Origin: UMGS1783 sp900555065
Lineage (GTDB): Bacteria; Bacillota; Clostridia; Oscillospirales; UMGS1783
Assembly (NCBI GenBank): GCA_937991645.1
Contig: CALKPL010000034.1
Coordinates: 1-40,570 of the forward strand
DNA length: 40,570 bases
Direction of reading: 5' to 3'
A model generated the notes under the pieces. The model searched no databases and had not been told where the DNA came from. It saw nothing but the letters and a program-made list of their open reading frames with translations. Position numbers and translations under genes: made by a program. Each line of letters opens with the position of its first letter. The first letter of the stretch is position 1. Positions 6,659 through 14,485 of this stretch are shown here, piece after piece.

Positions 6659-7906
6659 ATGAACTGTGAAATCGTCTGCGTCGGCACAGAACTGCTGCTG
6701 GGCGACATTGTGAATACGAACGCGGCGTGGCTTGCAAAGCAGCTCGCCGAGCTGGGGATCAACGTGTATTACCAGAGCGTCGTGGGCGACAATCCGGCCC
6801 GTCTGAAAAACGTGCTGGAGAGCGCCTTTGCAAGAGCCGATCTCGTGCTTACGACGGGCGGACTCGGCCCTACGAAGGACGACCTGACAAAGGAGACGGC
6901 CGCTTCGCTCATGGGCGCGCGTCTGACGCTGCACGCGCCGTCGCTCGCACATATTGAAACGGTGTTCAACCAGGGCGGCCGCGCCGTGACCGAAAGCGTG
7001 AAAAAGCAGGCGTACCTGCCGGAGGGCAGCATCCCGCTGCACAACCCGGCCGGGACCGCGCCCGGGTTCATCCTGGAAAAGGGAGGCAAGACCCTGATCA
7101 TGCTGCCCGGCCCGCCTCGCGAAATGACGGCCATGTTCAACGCGGGCGTGCGCCCGTACTTCGCAAGCGAAAAGGGTACGTTCCTGTTTTCGCGCCGTAT
7201 CCGCATCATAGGTATCGGCGAGTCGGACGTGGCCGACATGGTCGGCGACCTCATGGACGGCGAGAACCCGACCGTCGCCCCGTATGCGAAAAATACCGAA
7301 ACAGAACTGCGCGTGACGGCCGCCGCCGCGACTAGGGAAGAGGCGGACAAAATGATCGCGCCGATTGTGAAAGAGATCCAAAACCGCGTCGGACGATATA
7401 TCTACGGAATCGACGTAAACAGCGTCGAGGAACGCTGCATGGAACTGCTGCTGGCGAGCGGCCGCAAAGCCGCCTTTGCCGAAAGCTGCACCGGCGGCCT
7501 TGTCGCCAAGCGCCTGACCGACCTGCCCGGCGCGTCCGCAGTCTTTGACTTCGGCGCCGTGACCTATTCCAACGCCATGAAGGCAAAGGCGCTCGGAATC
7601 GACCCCGGCCTGATCGAGACGCACGGCGCGGTCAGCGAACAGGTAGCGCGGGCTATGGCCGAAGGCGTGCGCGCCTTCAGCGGCAGCGACGTCGGGATCG
7701 GGATCACGGGTATCGCCGGCCCGGACGGCGGTACGGAGGAAAAGCCGGTCGGAACGGTGTACATCGGCCTTTCGGACGGGCAGGAGACAAAGGTGCAGCT
7801 GCACCGGCTCGGCGCCAAGACCCGCGGCCGGGATATGATCCGCATGTTCGCGGCCTCTCGCGCGTTCGATATGCTTCGCCGTTACCTGGAGGACACGAGC
7901 GAATAA
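6659..7906 (+). CDS. cinA: CinA: competence/damage-inducible protein with NMN deamidase domain
   Basis: 415 residues, two domains. The N-terminal molybdopterin-binding-like (COG1058) domain shows VGTELLLGDIVNTN and LTTGGLGPTKDDLTKE. The C-terminal CinA/PncC domain (~from 250) shows AFAESCTGGLVAKRLTD and GITGIAGPDGGTEEKPVGTVY. The family cleaves ADP-ribose/pyridine-nucleotide derivatives and deamidates NMN in nucleotide salvage; in Firmicutes it is also linked to competence. Start ATG behind gggaga, 36 nt after thiI, and a strong terminator follows, so it closes the run. Confidence 0.92.
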   Translation: MNCEIVCVGTELLLGDIVNTNAAWLAKQLAELGINVYYQSVVGDNPARLKNVLESAFARADLVLTTGGLGPTKDDLTKETAASLMGARLTLHAPSLAHIETVFNQGGRAVTESVKKQAYLPEGSIPLHNPAGTAPGFILEKGGKTLIMLPGPPREMTAMFNAGVRPYFASEKGTFLFSRRIRIIGIGESDVADMVGDLMDGENPTVAPYAKNTETELRVTAAAATREEADKMIAPIVKEIQNRVGRYIYGIDVNSVEERCMELLLASGRKAAFAESCTGGLVAKRLTDLPGASAVFDFGAVTYSNAMKAKALGIDPGLIETHGAVSEQVARAMAEGVRAFSGSDVGIGITGIAGPDGGTEEKPVGTVYIGLSDGQETKVQLHRLGAKTRGRDMIRMFAASRAFDMLRRYLEDTSE

Positions 7907-7910
7907 ACGT

Positions 7911-7958
7911 AAAAAAGCGCCCTGAAAAGGAACGGGTTCCTTTTCGGGACGCTTTTTT
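7911..7958. terminator. Strong bidirectional terminator
   Basis: An A6...T6 bordered stem (aaaaaagcg ... cgctttttt) with an inner gaaaaggaa/ttccttttc helix, directly after cinA and facing the convergent M23 gene. Confidence 0.9.
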
Positions 7959-8020
7959 GAAAATTCTGCTTTTCGCCTTGTCTGCGCGCGATCAATCGTG
8001 TAAAATAGGAGTAAGCGCTG

Positions 8021-8755
8021 TTACTGGCCGATGACGGACAGGGGATCGACGCGCACGCCGTCTTTGACGATTTCAAGGTGCAGGTGAGATTCCTGCGCGC
8101 TCTCCAGCGGCATCTCCGTGCCGACCGTACCGATCACATAGCCCTGGCTCACCTCTTCGCCTTCGTCGACGAATATCACTTCGTTGAGGCCGCAGTAGAT
8201 AGATACATGCCCGTCCGCGTGCGATATGGATACGGTGTGTCCGAGCAGTTCGTCATAGTACACGTCCTCGACCGTTCCGTCCGCAATCGCTTCCACAGAA
8301 GTGCCGACGGCCGCTGCAAAGTCCACGCCGTTGTGCACGCGCCAGTCCTTGAGCGTCTCGGAGAAAACGAGCTGGTCGTTGGAGAAGGAGGCCATAACTT
8401 CGCCGGAAAGGGGCGCGGTGAACGTGACGGTCTGCGCCGGAGGGGTCACAATGGTTTCCGCCTCGCTTTCCGGTTCGCTGCTTGCAGAAGCGGAGGAGGA
8501 CGAGGAGGAGGATGACGACGACGGGCTGGAGGACTGTACGACCGACGGCCGCTGTTGGTTGACGACTACGCCGTTCGAGCCGGAATTGGAGATGACCTGG
8601 CTGCGGTTGTTTTCGGCGGTATCGTTAAAGCTTTTGACAGTGAAGTAGACTGCGGTGACAACCAGTGCAAAGCACAGGACGGATGCGATAATAAAGCCTT
8701 TATTGATTTTGGTTACAGCGTGTTTGCTGTCGCCTGCTAGTTTCATTTTTTTCAT
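8021..8755 (-). CDS. Membrane-anchored M23 peptidase-like protein, SpoIIQ-like
   Basis: 244 residues. A short basic N-terminus and one membrane segment (~19-40) are followed by a serine-rich linker (~75-95, an unbroken run of Ser/Ala) and an M23 LytM domain (~112-240). Zinc-site residues are kept: H141 and D145 in HNGVDF, and HLH (224-226). The usual YxHL motif is altered to IYCGLNE. One-TM M23 proteins with this layout in spore formers include SpoIIQ, the forespore side of the SpoIIQ-SpoIIIAH channel; Clostridia versions often keep the zinc ligands, unlike B. subtilis. SpoIID lies 3 kb away on the same strand. A vegetative wall endopeptidase is the alternative. SD ggaggt. Confidence 0.75.
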   Translation of the reverse strand: MKKMKLAGDSKHAVTKINKGFIIASVLCFALVVTAVYFTVKSFNDTAENNRSQVISNSGSNGVVVNQQRPSVVQSSSPSSSSSSSSSSASASSEPESEAETIVTPPAQTVTFTAPLSGEVMASFSNDQLVFSETLKDWRVHNGVDFAAAVGTSVEAIADGTVEDVYYDELLGHTVSISHADGHVSIYCGLNEVIFVDEGEEVSQGYVIGTVGTEMPLESAQESHLHLEIVKDGVRVDPLSVIGQ

Positions 8756-8773
8756 ATTTCATACCTCCGCCCT

Positions 8774-8803
8774 TATTATTAACAGGGCAAAAGAAGAATA
8801 TGC
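8774..8803 (-). promoter_or_regulatory. Candidate sigma-F-type promoter of the M23 gene
   Basis: On the minus strand GCATA (8803-8799), 15-nt spacer, GTTAATAATA (8783-8774). This fits the sigma-F pattern GYWTA-N15-GGNRANANTW except for one base. Against it, the predicted transcript start would fall at the SD, leaving a very short leader. Confidence 0.35.
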
Positions 8804-8998
8804 AGGCGCAAAAATGAAATCATGTATATAATTTTCCAGCAACATGGTACGGTCATTACAGACGTCGGCCCGCCGTACTGAGACCAGCGGTGAAAACGGG
8901 CGGGCGCGTTTACGCCGAAACCGTTTTGCAGTTATGGAAAGCGTCGCGGTACCTGCCGGCGCGCAGTGGAATATTGACGATAGCGAGGAGGATACGGT

Positions 8999-9637
8999 AT
9001 GATTCGGGTGGAGAGAATATCTGTTATGAACCTGGAAAACGCAGTGCGCGGCGCGCGCAATCCCATGAACAGCTGGGCGAAGTCGGACAGCCGCTACGAT
9101 GAAAACGGAAACTACGTGCTCGGGGAAAACGACCTGTCGCTCGCCGTGCGCCTGCGCCGCGCAGGCAGCGACCACCGTAAATTCTTACGCCAGGTATTTG
9201 TTTCAGCGGATATTACCGCGCCGCTGTACTGGTGGAAGGAGTTCGATACGTATAAGGTTTCAACCGTAGCCAACTCCACAAGCACCATGCACAAGCTCCA
9301 TGCCGGCCCCATCACGGCGGCGGACTTCAGCTGCGAAAGGATGCGGCCCGAGACGCGCCGCGCTTTTGACGCAGTCGTAGAACGGCTGGAAGCGCTGCGG
9401 CGCGCCTTTGTGGAAACAAAGGACAAGGCTGTCTGGTACGATATGATCCAGTTTTTGCCTTCGAGCTATAACCAGATGCGCACCTGTACTTTCAACTACG
9501 AAAACCTGATCAACATGTACGCCGCTCGCCGGTTTCACAAGCTCGACGAATGGCGCGAGTTTTGCGCTGTGATCGAGACGCTGCCCTATGCGCGCGAGCT
9601 GATTTTGCCGGAAGAGGACGGCGCGGCCCAGGCTTGA
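8999..9637 (+). CDS. Conserved protein of unknown function (212 aa)
   Basis: Start ATG at 8999 behind a good gaggagga SD. No signal peptide or membrane segment. The striking central block reads VSADITAPLYWWKEFDTYK and then VANSTSTMHKL (~68-98), followed by a charged helical C-terminal half ending with SSYNQMRTCTFNYENLINMY. This pattern occurs in uncharacterised proteins of gut Firmicutes and their phages; the SADI/STMHKL region faintly recalls ThyX-type proteins, but I see no RHR-x7-S motif, so I do not assign thymidylate synthase. It is a single gene, divergent from the SpoIIQ-like gene; a sigma-A promoter overlapping its stop drives the next gene. Confidence 0.7.
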   Translation: MIRVERISVMNLENAVRGARNPMNSWAKSDSRYDENGNYVLGENDLSLAVRLRRAGSDHRKFLRQVFVSADITAPLYWWKEFDTYKVSTVANSTSTMHKLHAGPITAADFSCERMRPETRRAFDAVVERLEALRRAFVETKDKAVWYDMIQFLPSSYNQMRTCTFNYENLINMYAARRFHKLDEWREFCAVIETLPYARELILPEEDGAAQA

Positions 9638-9662
9638 CAGACCGGGACGGGTATACTATACT
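9634..9662 (+). promoter_or_regulatory. Sigma-A promoter of the ABC-F leader
   Basis: TTGACA (9634-9639), 17-nt spacer, TATACT (9657-9662). It overlaps the stop codon of the preceding gene. The start point is predicted near 9669, about 370 nt before the ABC-F start, so the transcript carries a long leader. Confidence 0.8.
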
Positions 9663-9832
9663 GATACTGCTTCCGGAAGAACGCGGCATGGCATTGGAAA
9701 AAGTGCGCCGCTGCGCATTGTTCTTGCGCGGGACGCGTGTTTTTCAGCCGCACATCGCGGCAAAACCGGCCCTGAAAACGAACGCCTCTATCCGGAATTT
9801 GCATTGACTATAGCATGAACAGGAGTGGGAAG

Positions 9833-9853
9833 ATGTACGGCTTTTCTTGCTGA
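9833..9853 (+). CDS. Leader peptide MYGFSC of the ABC-F attenuator
   Basis: A six-codon ORF, ATG to TGA, with an ideal aggag SD (9821-9825) 7 nt upstream. It precedes alternative RNA structures that end in a terminator just before the ABC-F gene. Short leader ORFs of this sort control many antibiotic-resistance ABC-F and erm genes by drug-dependent ribosome stalling. The peptide itself is not one I recognise. Confidence 0.6.
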   Translation: MYGFSC

Positions 9854-9905
9854 CCTATGAAAATGCGCGACCGCGCGGAGGGTTCCGCGTGCGTTTGGCG
9901 CGCGA

Positions 9906-10023
9906 GCAAGAAAGCTGCGTTTCGACCTTATATATCTATATGTGCGCAGGGACTGCGCCCGCCGGCTGCGGTGGGCGCGGCGCACACGGATGCGGGAGGC
10001 TGCGGCTTTCCTGCATCTTTTTT
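9906..10023 (+). promoter_or_regulatory. Transcription attenuator (antiterminator/terminator) of the ABC-F gene
   Basis: Terminator: gatgcgggagg (9989-9999) pairs with ctttcctgcatc (10005-10016), followed by T6 at 10018-10023. Competing structure: gcaagaaagc (9906-9915) can pair 9 of 10 with gctttcctgc (10005-10014), which is the 3' arm of the terminator. Between them is a GC-rich hairpin (gcgccc 9955-9960 with gggcgc 9973-9978). With the leader peptide upstream this makes a ribosome-controlled attenuator. Confidence 0.65.
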
Positions 10024-10039
10024 GTTTGGAGTGATGATC

Positions 10040-11500
10040 GTGTCCATGATACAGGTATCCAACCTCACCTTTTCCTATCCGGGCTCGTACCAGGAGATTT
10101 TCAAGGACGTTTCCTTTGTGATTGATACGGACTGGAAGCTCGGTTTCACCGGCCGCAACGGGCGCGGCAAAACGACCTTTTTAAAGCTGTTATCAGGCGC
10201 TTATGAGTTCAGCGGCTCCATTTCCGCTAGCGTCAAGTTTGAATATTTCCCCTTTCCGGTCGGCGACCCGTCCATGCTTACGGTAGATGTGCTGGAACAG
10301 CTGCAGCCGGATTGCGAGCTTTGGCGGATGAACCGCGAGCTGTCCATGCTGGAGGCGGACGATGAAATTCTGTACCGTCCCTTTGAAACGCTGAGCAGCG
10401 GCGAGCAGACGAAAGTCCTGCTGGCCGCGCTGTTTGCGCGGGAGGGAAATTTTTTGCTTATTGACGAGCCGACCAATAATCTGGATATGCAGGCGCGCGC
10501 TGTTTTAAGCAGATACCTGAACCGAAAACGCGGGTTTATTCTCGTTTCACATGACCGGGCGTTTCTGGACGGCTGTGTGGATCATATCCTGTCTATCAAC
10601 CGTGCCGGGATCGAAATCCAGCAGGGGAATTTCAGTTCCTGGGCGGAAAACCGGGCGCGGCAGGACCAGTTTGAACGCAGCCGCAACGAAAAGCTGAAGC
10701 AGGATATTCGCCGGCTGGAAACCGCCGCGTCGCAGACGGCGCGGTGGTCGGACAGGGTGGAAAAATCCAAAACCGGCGCGGCCGACAAAGGGCATGTCGG
10801 GCATATGGCGGCCAAGATGATGAAACGGTCCAAAGCCGTGGAAGCCCGGCGTGAAAAGGCGGCGGCGGAAAAGGCCGGGCTTTTGAAAAACATCGAAATG
10901 AGCGGCGAGCTGAAGCTCAGTCCGCTCGCCCACAGAGAACGCGTGCTCGTCGAGGCGAAGGGCCTGTCCGTCGCCTATGGCGAAAAGCCGGTGCTGGAAG
11001 GGCTGGACTTCAACCTGCTGCGCGGGGAACGCCTGGCCCTGCTCGGCCGCAACGGCACCGGAAAATCCAGCATACTGAAACTGGTTCTCGGCGAGTCCGT
11101 CCCGCATACGGGCACGCTGCGCCGTGCCGGCGGACTGGTTCTGTCCAGCGTGCCACAGCGGACGGACTTTCTGCGCGGCGGCCTGTCCGGCTTTGCCGCG
11201 CAGGCGGGAATCGACGAAAGCCTCTTCAAGGCCATCCTGCGCAAGCTCGGCTTTGCGCGGGACCAGTTTGAAAAACCCATGGAGGACTTCAGCAGCGGGC
11301 AGAAGAAAAAGGTGCTTCTTGCAAAGAGCCTTTGCGAGCGCGCGCACGTGTATGTCTGGGACGAGCCGCTCAACTTTGTCGACGTGTTATCCCGTATCCA
11401 GATCGAACGCCTGCTGTGCGAATTCTCGCCCACCATGATCTTTGTCGAGCATGACCGCGCGTTTGTGGACAGCGTCGCGACGCGCGTTGTGCAATTGTGA
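10040..11500 (+). CDS. ABC-F ATPase, Lsa-like ribosomal protection protein
   Basis: 486 residues from the GTG at 10040 (SD ggag, 8 nt), giving an N-terminus MSMIQVSNLTFSYPG as in Clostridial relatives; the frame is open further upstream but that is leader. Two ABC domains without membrane segments. First: Walker A GRNGRGKT (38-45), signature SSGEQ (119-123), Walker B LLIDEPTNNLD. Second: GRNGTGKS, SSGQKKK, VYVWDEPLNFVD. The long basic helical linker (~220-310) is the P-site tRNA interaction region. WKLGF.GRNGRGKTT and the WDEPLNF motif place it with Lsa/CplR-type proteins, which dislodge lincosamide, pleuromutilin and streptogramin A drugs from the ribosome. Drug spectrum cannot be read from sequence; a housekeeping role is possible. 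Confidence 0.85.
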   Translation: MSMIQVSNLTFSYPGSYQEIFKDVSFVIDTDWKLGFTGRNGRGKTTFLKLLSGAYEFSGSISASVKFEYFPFPVGDPSMLTVDVLEQLQPDCELWRMNRELSMLEADDEILYRPFETLSSGEQTKVLLAALFAREGNFLLIDEPTNNLDMQARAVLSRYLNRKRGFILVSHDRAFLDGCVDHILSINRAGIEIQQGNFSSWAENRARQDQFERSRNEKLKQDIRRLETAASQTARWSDRVEKSKTGAADKGHVGHMAAKMMKRSKAVEARREKAAAEKAGLLKNIEMSGELKLSPLAHRERVLVEAKGLSVAYGEKPVLEGLDFNLLRGERLALLGRNGTGKSSILKLVLGESVPHTGTLRRAGGLVLSSVPQRTDFLRGGLSGFAAQAGIDESLFKAILRKLGFARDQFEKPMEDFSSGQKKKVLLAKSLCERAHVYVWDEPLNFVDVLSRIQIERLLCEFSPTMIFVEHDRAFVDSVATRVVQL

Positions 11501-11542
11501 AACAGGGCCGGTAGGAAAGAGCGGTGATATAGGGTATTTTTT

Positions 11543-11578
11543 GAGGGACGACGCACAGCCGTCCCTCTGTTTTTTTTA
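11543..11578 (+). terminator. Terminator of the ABC-F gene
   Basis: gagggacg (11543-11550) and cgtccctc (11560-11567) form the stem, followed by tg and T8. A canonical rho-independent terminator, 43 nt after the stop. Confidence 0.92.
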
Positions 11579-11711
11579 ATCATGAAACAACGCGCCGAAA
11601 GAATAAATAGTATTGCGCGGCACTGTCGTGTGCCCAGGGGGCGGAGAACCTCCCGCAAGTTATCTCAAACCGTCAGCCCCAATGCCGGTCCCGTTTTTAT
11701 TCGCCTGTGCG

Positions 11712-12752
11712 TTACAGCCCGAGCTTGGAGAAGTCGTAGGCCACGATCTCCACGCCGGTGTAGTAGGTTTTCAGGATCTCTTTGTAATCCATGCCCTTTT
11801 TCGCAAGCTCATTTGCGCCGTACTGACTCATTCCGACCCCGTGCCCATAACCGCGCACGGTGAAGGTAAACGCGCCGTCTGCGTAAGCTATATCAAAATT
11901 GGATGAGCGCAGGGAAAACAGTGTACGAACCTGCTCGCCGGTCAGCGTCGCGCCGCACAGCTCGATATTTTTCACGCCGCCGGCTTCCGTGCGCACCGTG
12001 TCTCCAATCCAGGTATCCGGCGCGTCTTCATCCGCCTGCGCGTCGCCGAGAGAGGATACCTTCTGTAAAAATTCGTCCTTTTCGATCTGTACGACGCTTT
12101 CATATGTCTCGGCCGACGTATCGGCGTAGCTCTCCACGCTTACAAGGTAGGGGACGGCGAGCCCCCAGACGTCTTCGGCGCTTTCCGTCTTGCCGGAGGA
12201 TATGCTGTGGAACACAGCGTTGGCGGGTTTGCCGTCATAAGTAATAATTTCGCCCAGTACGCTGTTTACGGCGGTTTCGATCTTGGCGTAGTTTATATTG
12301 AAATATGTATCGCCCCAGTTGATCTTTGCGTCCTCTTTGGACAGATATGCCTTGCAGTGCCTGTAGTCGGTGCAGACATACGCGCCGTGATGCTCCTCGA
12401 TCAGCCCCGGTTTGCTCAGTTCGCCCTCCATGCGGTACACCATATAGGAGCAGGCCGCGACGGTCTGGGCCTTGAGCGCCTCCAGCTCGAACTCGGGCGA
12501 CATCTCGGCCGCCACCACGCCGCACAGATAATCGTAGATGGGTATGTCCTCCACAATATTGGTATCCGCATGCAGGACCTTGACGGCAATGTGGCTGAAA
12601 TCCTCTTTTGTATCGGTAAAGAGTACGTTGCCGGGCAGCTCGCGCTGTACGTATTCGCTGAGCGTCGCCTTCCAGCCGCGCGAGAACAGAAAGGGGAGCA
12701 GGAGCATGAGGATGATCGCCGCGCTCAGCGGCAGAACGAGTTTTTTTATCAT
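11712..12752 (-). CDS. spoIID: Stage II sporulation protein D (SpoIID), lytic transglycosylase
   Basis: 346 residues. One N-terminal membrane anchor (~4-24) places the enzyme in the mother-cell membrane during engulfment. The SpoIID domain shows YLCGVVAAEMSP with the probable catalytic glutamate E83, ALKAQTVAACSYMVY, ISSGKTESAEDVWG, and the C-terminal YGHGVGMSQYGANELAKKG block. It cuts glycan strands stripped of stem peptides by SpoIIP, driving engulfment. It is monocistronic here; no SpoIIID or MreB follows. No convincing sigma-E promoter is seen; the upstream gap is shared with the citrate synthase promoter. Confidence 0.92.
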   Translation of the reverse strand: MIKKLVLPLSAAIILMLLLPFLFSRGWKATLSEYVQRELPGNVLFTDTKEDFSHIAVKVLHADTNIVEDIPIYDYLCGVVAAEMSPEFELEALKAQTVAACSYMVYRMEGELSKPGLIEEHHGAYVCTDYRHCKAYLSKEDAKINWGDTYFNINYAKIETAVNSVLGEIITYDGKPANAVFHSISSGKTESAEDVWGLAVPYLVSVESYADTSAETYESVVQIEKDEFLQKVSSLGDAQADEDAPDTWIGDTVRTEAGGVKNIELCGATLTGEQVRTLFSLRSSNFDIAYADGAFTFTVRGYGHGVGMSQYGANELAKKGMDYKEILKTYYTGVEIVAYDFSKLGL

Positions 12753-12783
12753 GGAATATCTTCCTCTCTTTTCAACTTTTTAC

Positions 12784-12813
12784 TTGACGCGGGCGAAATT
12801 AATAATATATAAT
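12784..12813 (+). promoter_or_regulatory. Sigma-A promoter of citrate synthase
   Basis: TTGACG (12784-12789), 18-nt spacer, TATAAT (12808-12813), followed by an aaggaga SD at 12833. Confidence 0.75.
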
Positions 12814-12848
12814 TGAATACATATATTTTTTAAAGGAGATGAATTGCC

Positions 12849-14213
12849 ATGGAATTGCTGGACGAATCCGCAAGAGGGTTTATTCATAATCTATGCGGGA
12901 AGCTTGAGAATAATAACCAGATCCCGCCCGAGTATTATGATCTTTACAGTGTAAAGCGCGGCCTGCGTAATGCGGATGGTACCGGCGTTGTCGCCGGGAT
13001 TACAAAGGTGTGCAACGTACACGGCTACCTCATCAGCGAAGGGGAACGCATCCCGCATGACGGCGAGCTCACCTACCGTGGCTACAATGTCGAATCGCTG
13101 GTAAAAGGATACCAGGCTGAAAACCGGTTCGGTTATGAGGAAACCGCATTTCTGCTGCTGTTTGGGTTCCTGCCGACCCGTGCCGAGCTGGACGCGTTCA
13201 CCGGAATGCTCGAATCGTTAAGCGAACTGCCGGACGGGTTCGTGGAGGACATCGTCATGAAAGCGCCCAACCGCGACTTGATGAACAAACTCGCAGGCGG
13301 CGTTCTGGCGCTCGCGAGCTACAGCGACAATCCGGACAGCCAGGACGTCGACCAGGTCATGGCCCAGAGCATGGAGCTGATAGCGCGCATGCCGGCCATT
13401 GCAACGGCGGCCTACCAGGTTAAAAAGCGCGTGTTTGACAAAAAGAGCCTGTATTTTCACATGCCCAAACGCGGCATGCATATTGCGGAGAACATTCTGC
13501 GCATGCTGCGCAGTGACAAGCAGTTCACCGACGCCGAGGCCAAGCTGCTCGATTTGTGCCTGATCCTGCACATGGAGCATGGCGGCGGCAACAACTCCAC
13601 CTTTGTCGCGCGTATGCTCACCTCTGCGGGGACGGATACCTATTCCGCCATGTCGGCCGCGATCGGTTCGCTCAAGGGCAGCCGTCACGGCGGCGCAAAC
13701 GCTAAGGTGACCGAGATGCTCGAGGACATCAAGGCCAACGTGGAGGACTGGAGCAGCGACGACGCTGTGGCGAGCTATCTTGAGAAGATCGTGCGCAAGC
13801 AGGCGGGCGACCGCTCCGGGCTGATCTACGGCATGGGCCACGCCGTATACACGCTGTCCGACCCGCGCGCGGTCATGCTCAAGCGCAGCGCGAAGGCGCT
13901 TGCGGAAGAAAAGGGATTCCTGGAAGAGTTCGAGCTGATTGAGTCGGTAGAGCGCCTCACGCCCGCCGTATTCACAGCGGTCAAGGGCGACAGGAAGGTC
14001 GTTTCCGCCAACGTGGACCTGTATTCCGGTTTTGTGTATAAAATGCTGGGTATACCGGCTGAGCTGTGCACGCCGCTGTTCGCCATCGCCAGGATTGTTG
14101 GCTGGTCGGCGCACCGGATTGAAGAGCTGCTCACCTGCGGCCGGATTATGCGCCCCGCTTATAAGTCGATCGCCGAGAACGGCGTGTACGTCCCCATCGC
14201 TGAGCGCGGCTGA
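12849..14213 (+). CDS. gltA: Citrate synthase
   Basis: 454 residues, condensing acetyl-CoA with oxaloacetate. The catalytic triad is readable: H280 in SRHGGANAK, H331 in GMGHAVYTLSDPRA and D390 in VDLYSGFVYKMLGIP. The N-terminal ~60 residues precede GITKVCNVHGYL and the HDGELTYRGYN block, as in the longer Clostridia citrate synthases. No aconitase or isocitrate dehydrogenase is adjacent, so a biosynthetic role (branched TCA route to glutamate) is an inference; 2-methylcitrate synthase activity cannot be excluded. Own promoter and terminator. Confidence 0.93.
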   Translation: MELLDESARGFIHNLCGKLENNNQIPPEYYDLYSVKRGLRNADGTGVVAGITKVCNVHGYLISEGERIPHDGELTYRGYNVESLVKGYQAENRFGYEETAFLLLFGFLPTRAELDAFTGMLESLSELPDGFVEDIVMKAPNRDLMNKLAGGVLALASYSDNPDSQDVDQVMAQSMELIARMPAIATAAYQVKKRVFDKKSLYFHMPKRGMHIAENILRMLRSDKQFTDAEAKLLDLCLILHMEHGGGNNSTFVARMLTSAGTDTYSAMSAAIGSLKGSRHGGANAKVTEMLEDIKANVEDWSSDDAVASYLEKIVRKQAGDRSGLIYGMGHAVYTLSDPRAVMLKRSAKALAEEKGFLEEFELIESVERLTPAVFTAVKGDRKVVSANVDLYSGFVYKMLGIPAELCTPLFAIARIVGWSAHRIEELLTCGRIMRPAYKSIAENGVYVPIAERG

Positions 14214-14232
14214 CCAGTTTCCGTTACGTACG

Positions 14233-14266
14233 CCGAACCCCGCGTATACGCGGGGTTCGGTTTGTT
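14233..14266 (+). terminator. Terminator of citrate synthase
   Basis: Perfect 12-bp stem ccgaaccccgcg/cgcggggttcgg with loop tata, then tttgttct, 20 nt after the stop. Confidence 0.88.
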
Positions 14267-14380
14267 CTGCCCGACCGCGCGGCATGTTTTTCAGATTAGA
14301 TTTGGGAAAATCAGGGTATACTGATGTTTGCGGCACAGGGTAATTTACGCGCTGTTATTCGCCGTAATTTGCGAAAATGC

Positions 14381-14409
14381 TTTTCAATATGCGTTTTTTA
14401 TGGTATAAT
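14381..14409 (+). promoter_or_regulatory. Sigma-A promoter of the LRR gene
   Basis: TTTTCA (14381-14386), 17-nt spacer, TATAAT (14404-14409), 76 nt before the ATG. The -10 is perfect, the -35 weak. Confidence 0.6.
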
Positions 14410-14485
14410 CCCAGCGTGTGGCCGGCGGCGACATGGCGCGCCGGTCTGCACGTGAAGGACTCTCTGGCAGGAGAAAGATGAGAAG

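Noticed and set aside
4277..7804. A very long (1175-codon) open frame on the minus strand opposite the iscS-thiI-cinA genes
   Set aside because: It is antisense to three well-recognised genes, its translation is low-complexity and rich in R, A, H and G as expected from GC-rich antisense frames, and it has no family motifs.
8460..8530. Trinucleotide-like purine tract as a microsatellite
   Set aside because: It simply encodes the Ser-rich linker of the M23 protein on the other strand.
9857..10039. N-terminal extension of the ABC-F protein from the ATG at 9857
   Set aside because: The extra ~60 residues are not ABC-F-like and lie over the attenuator; the GTG at 10040 with SD gives the family N-terminus.
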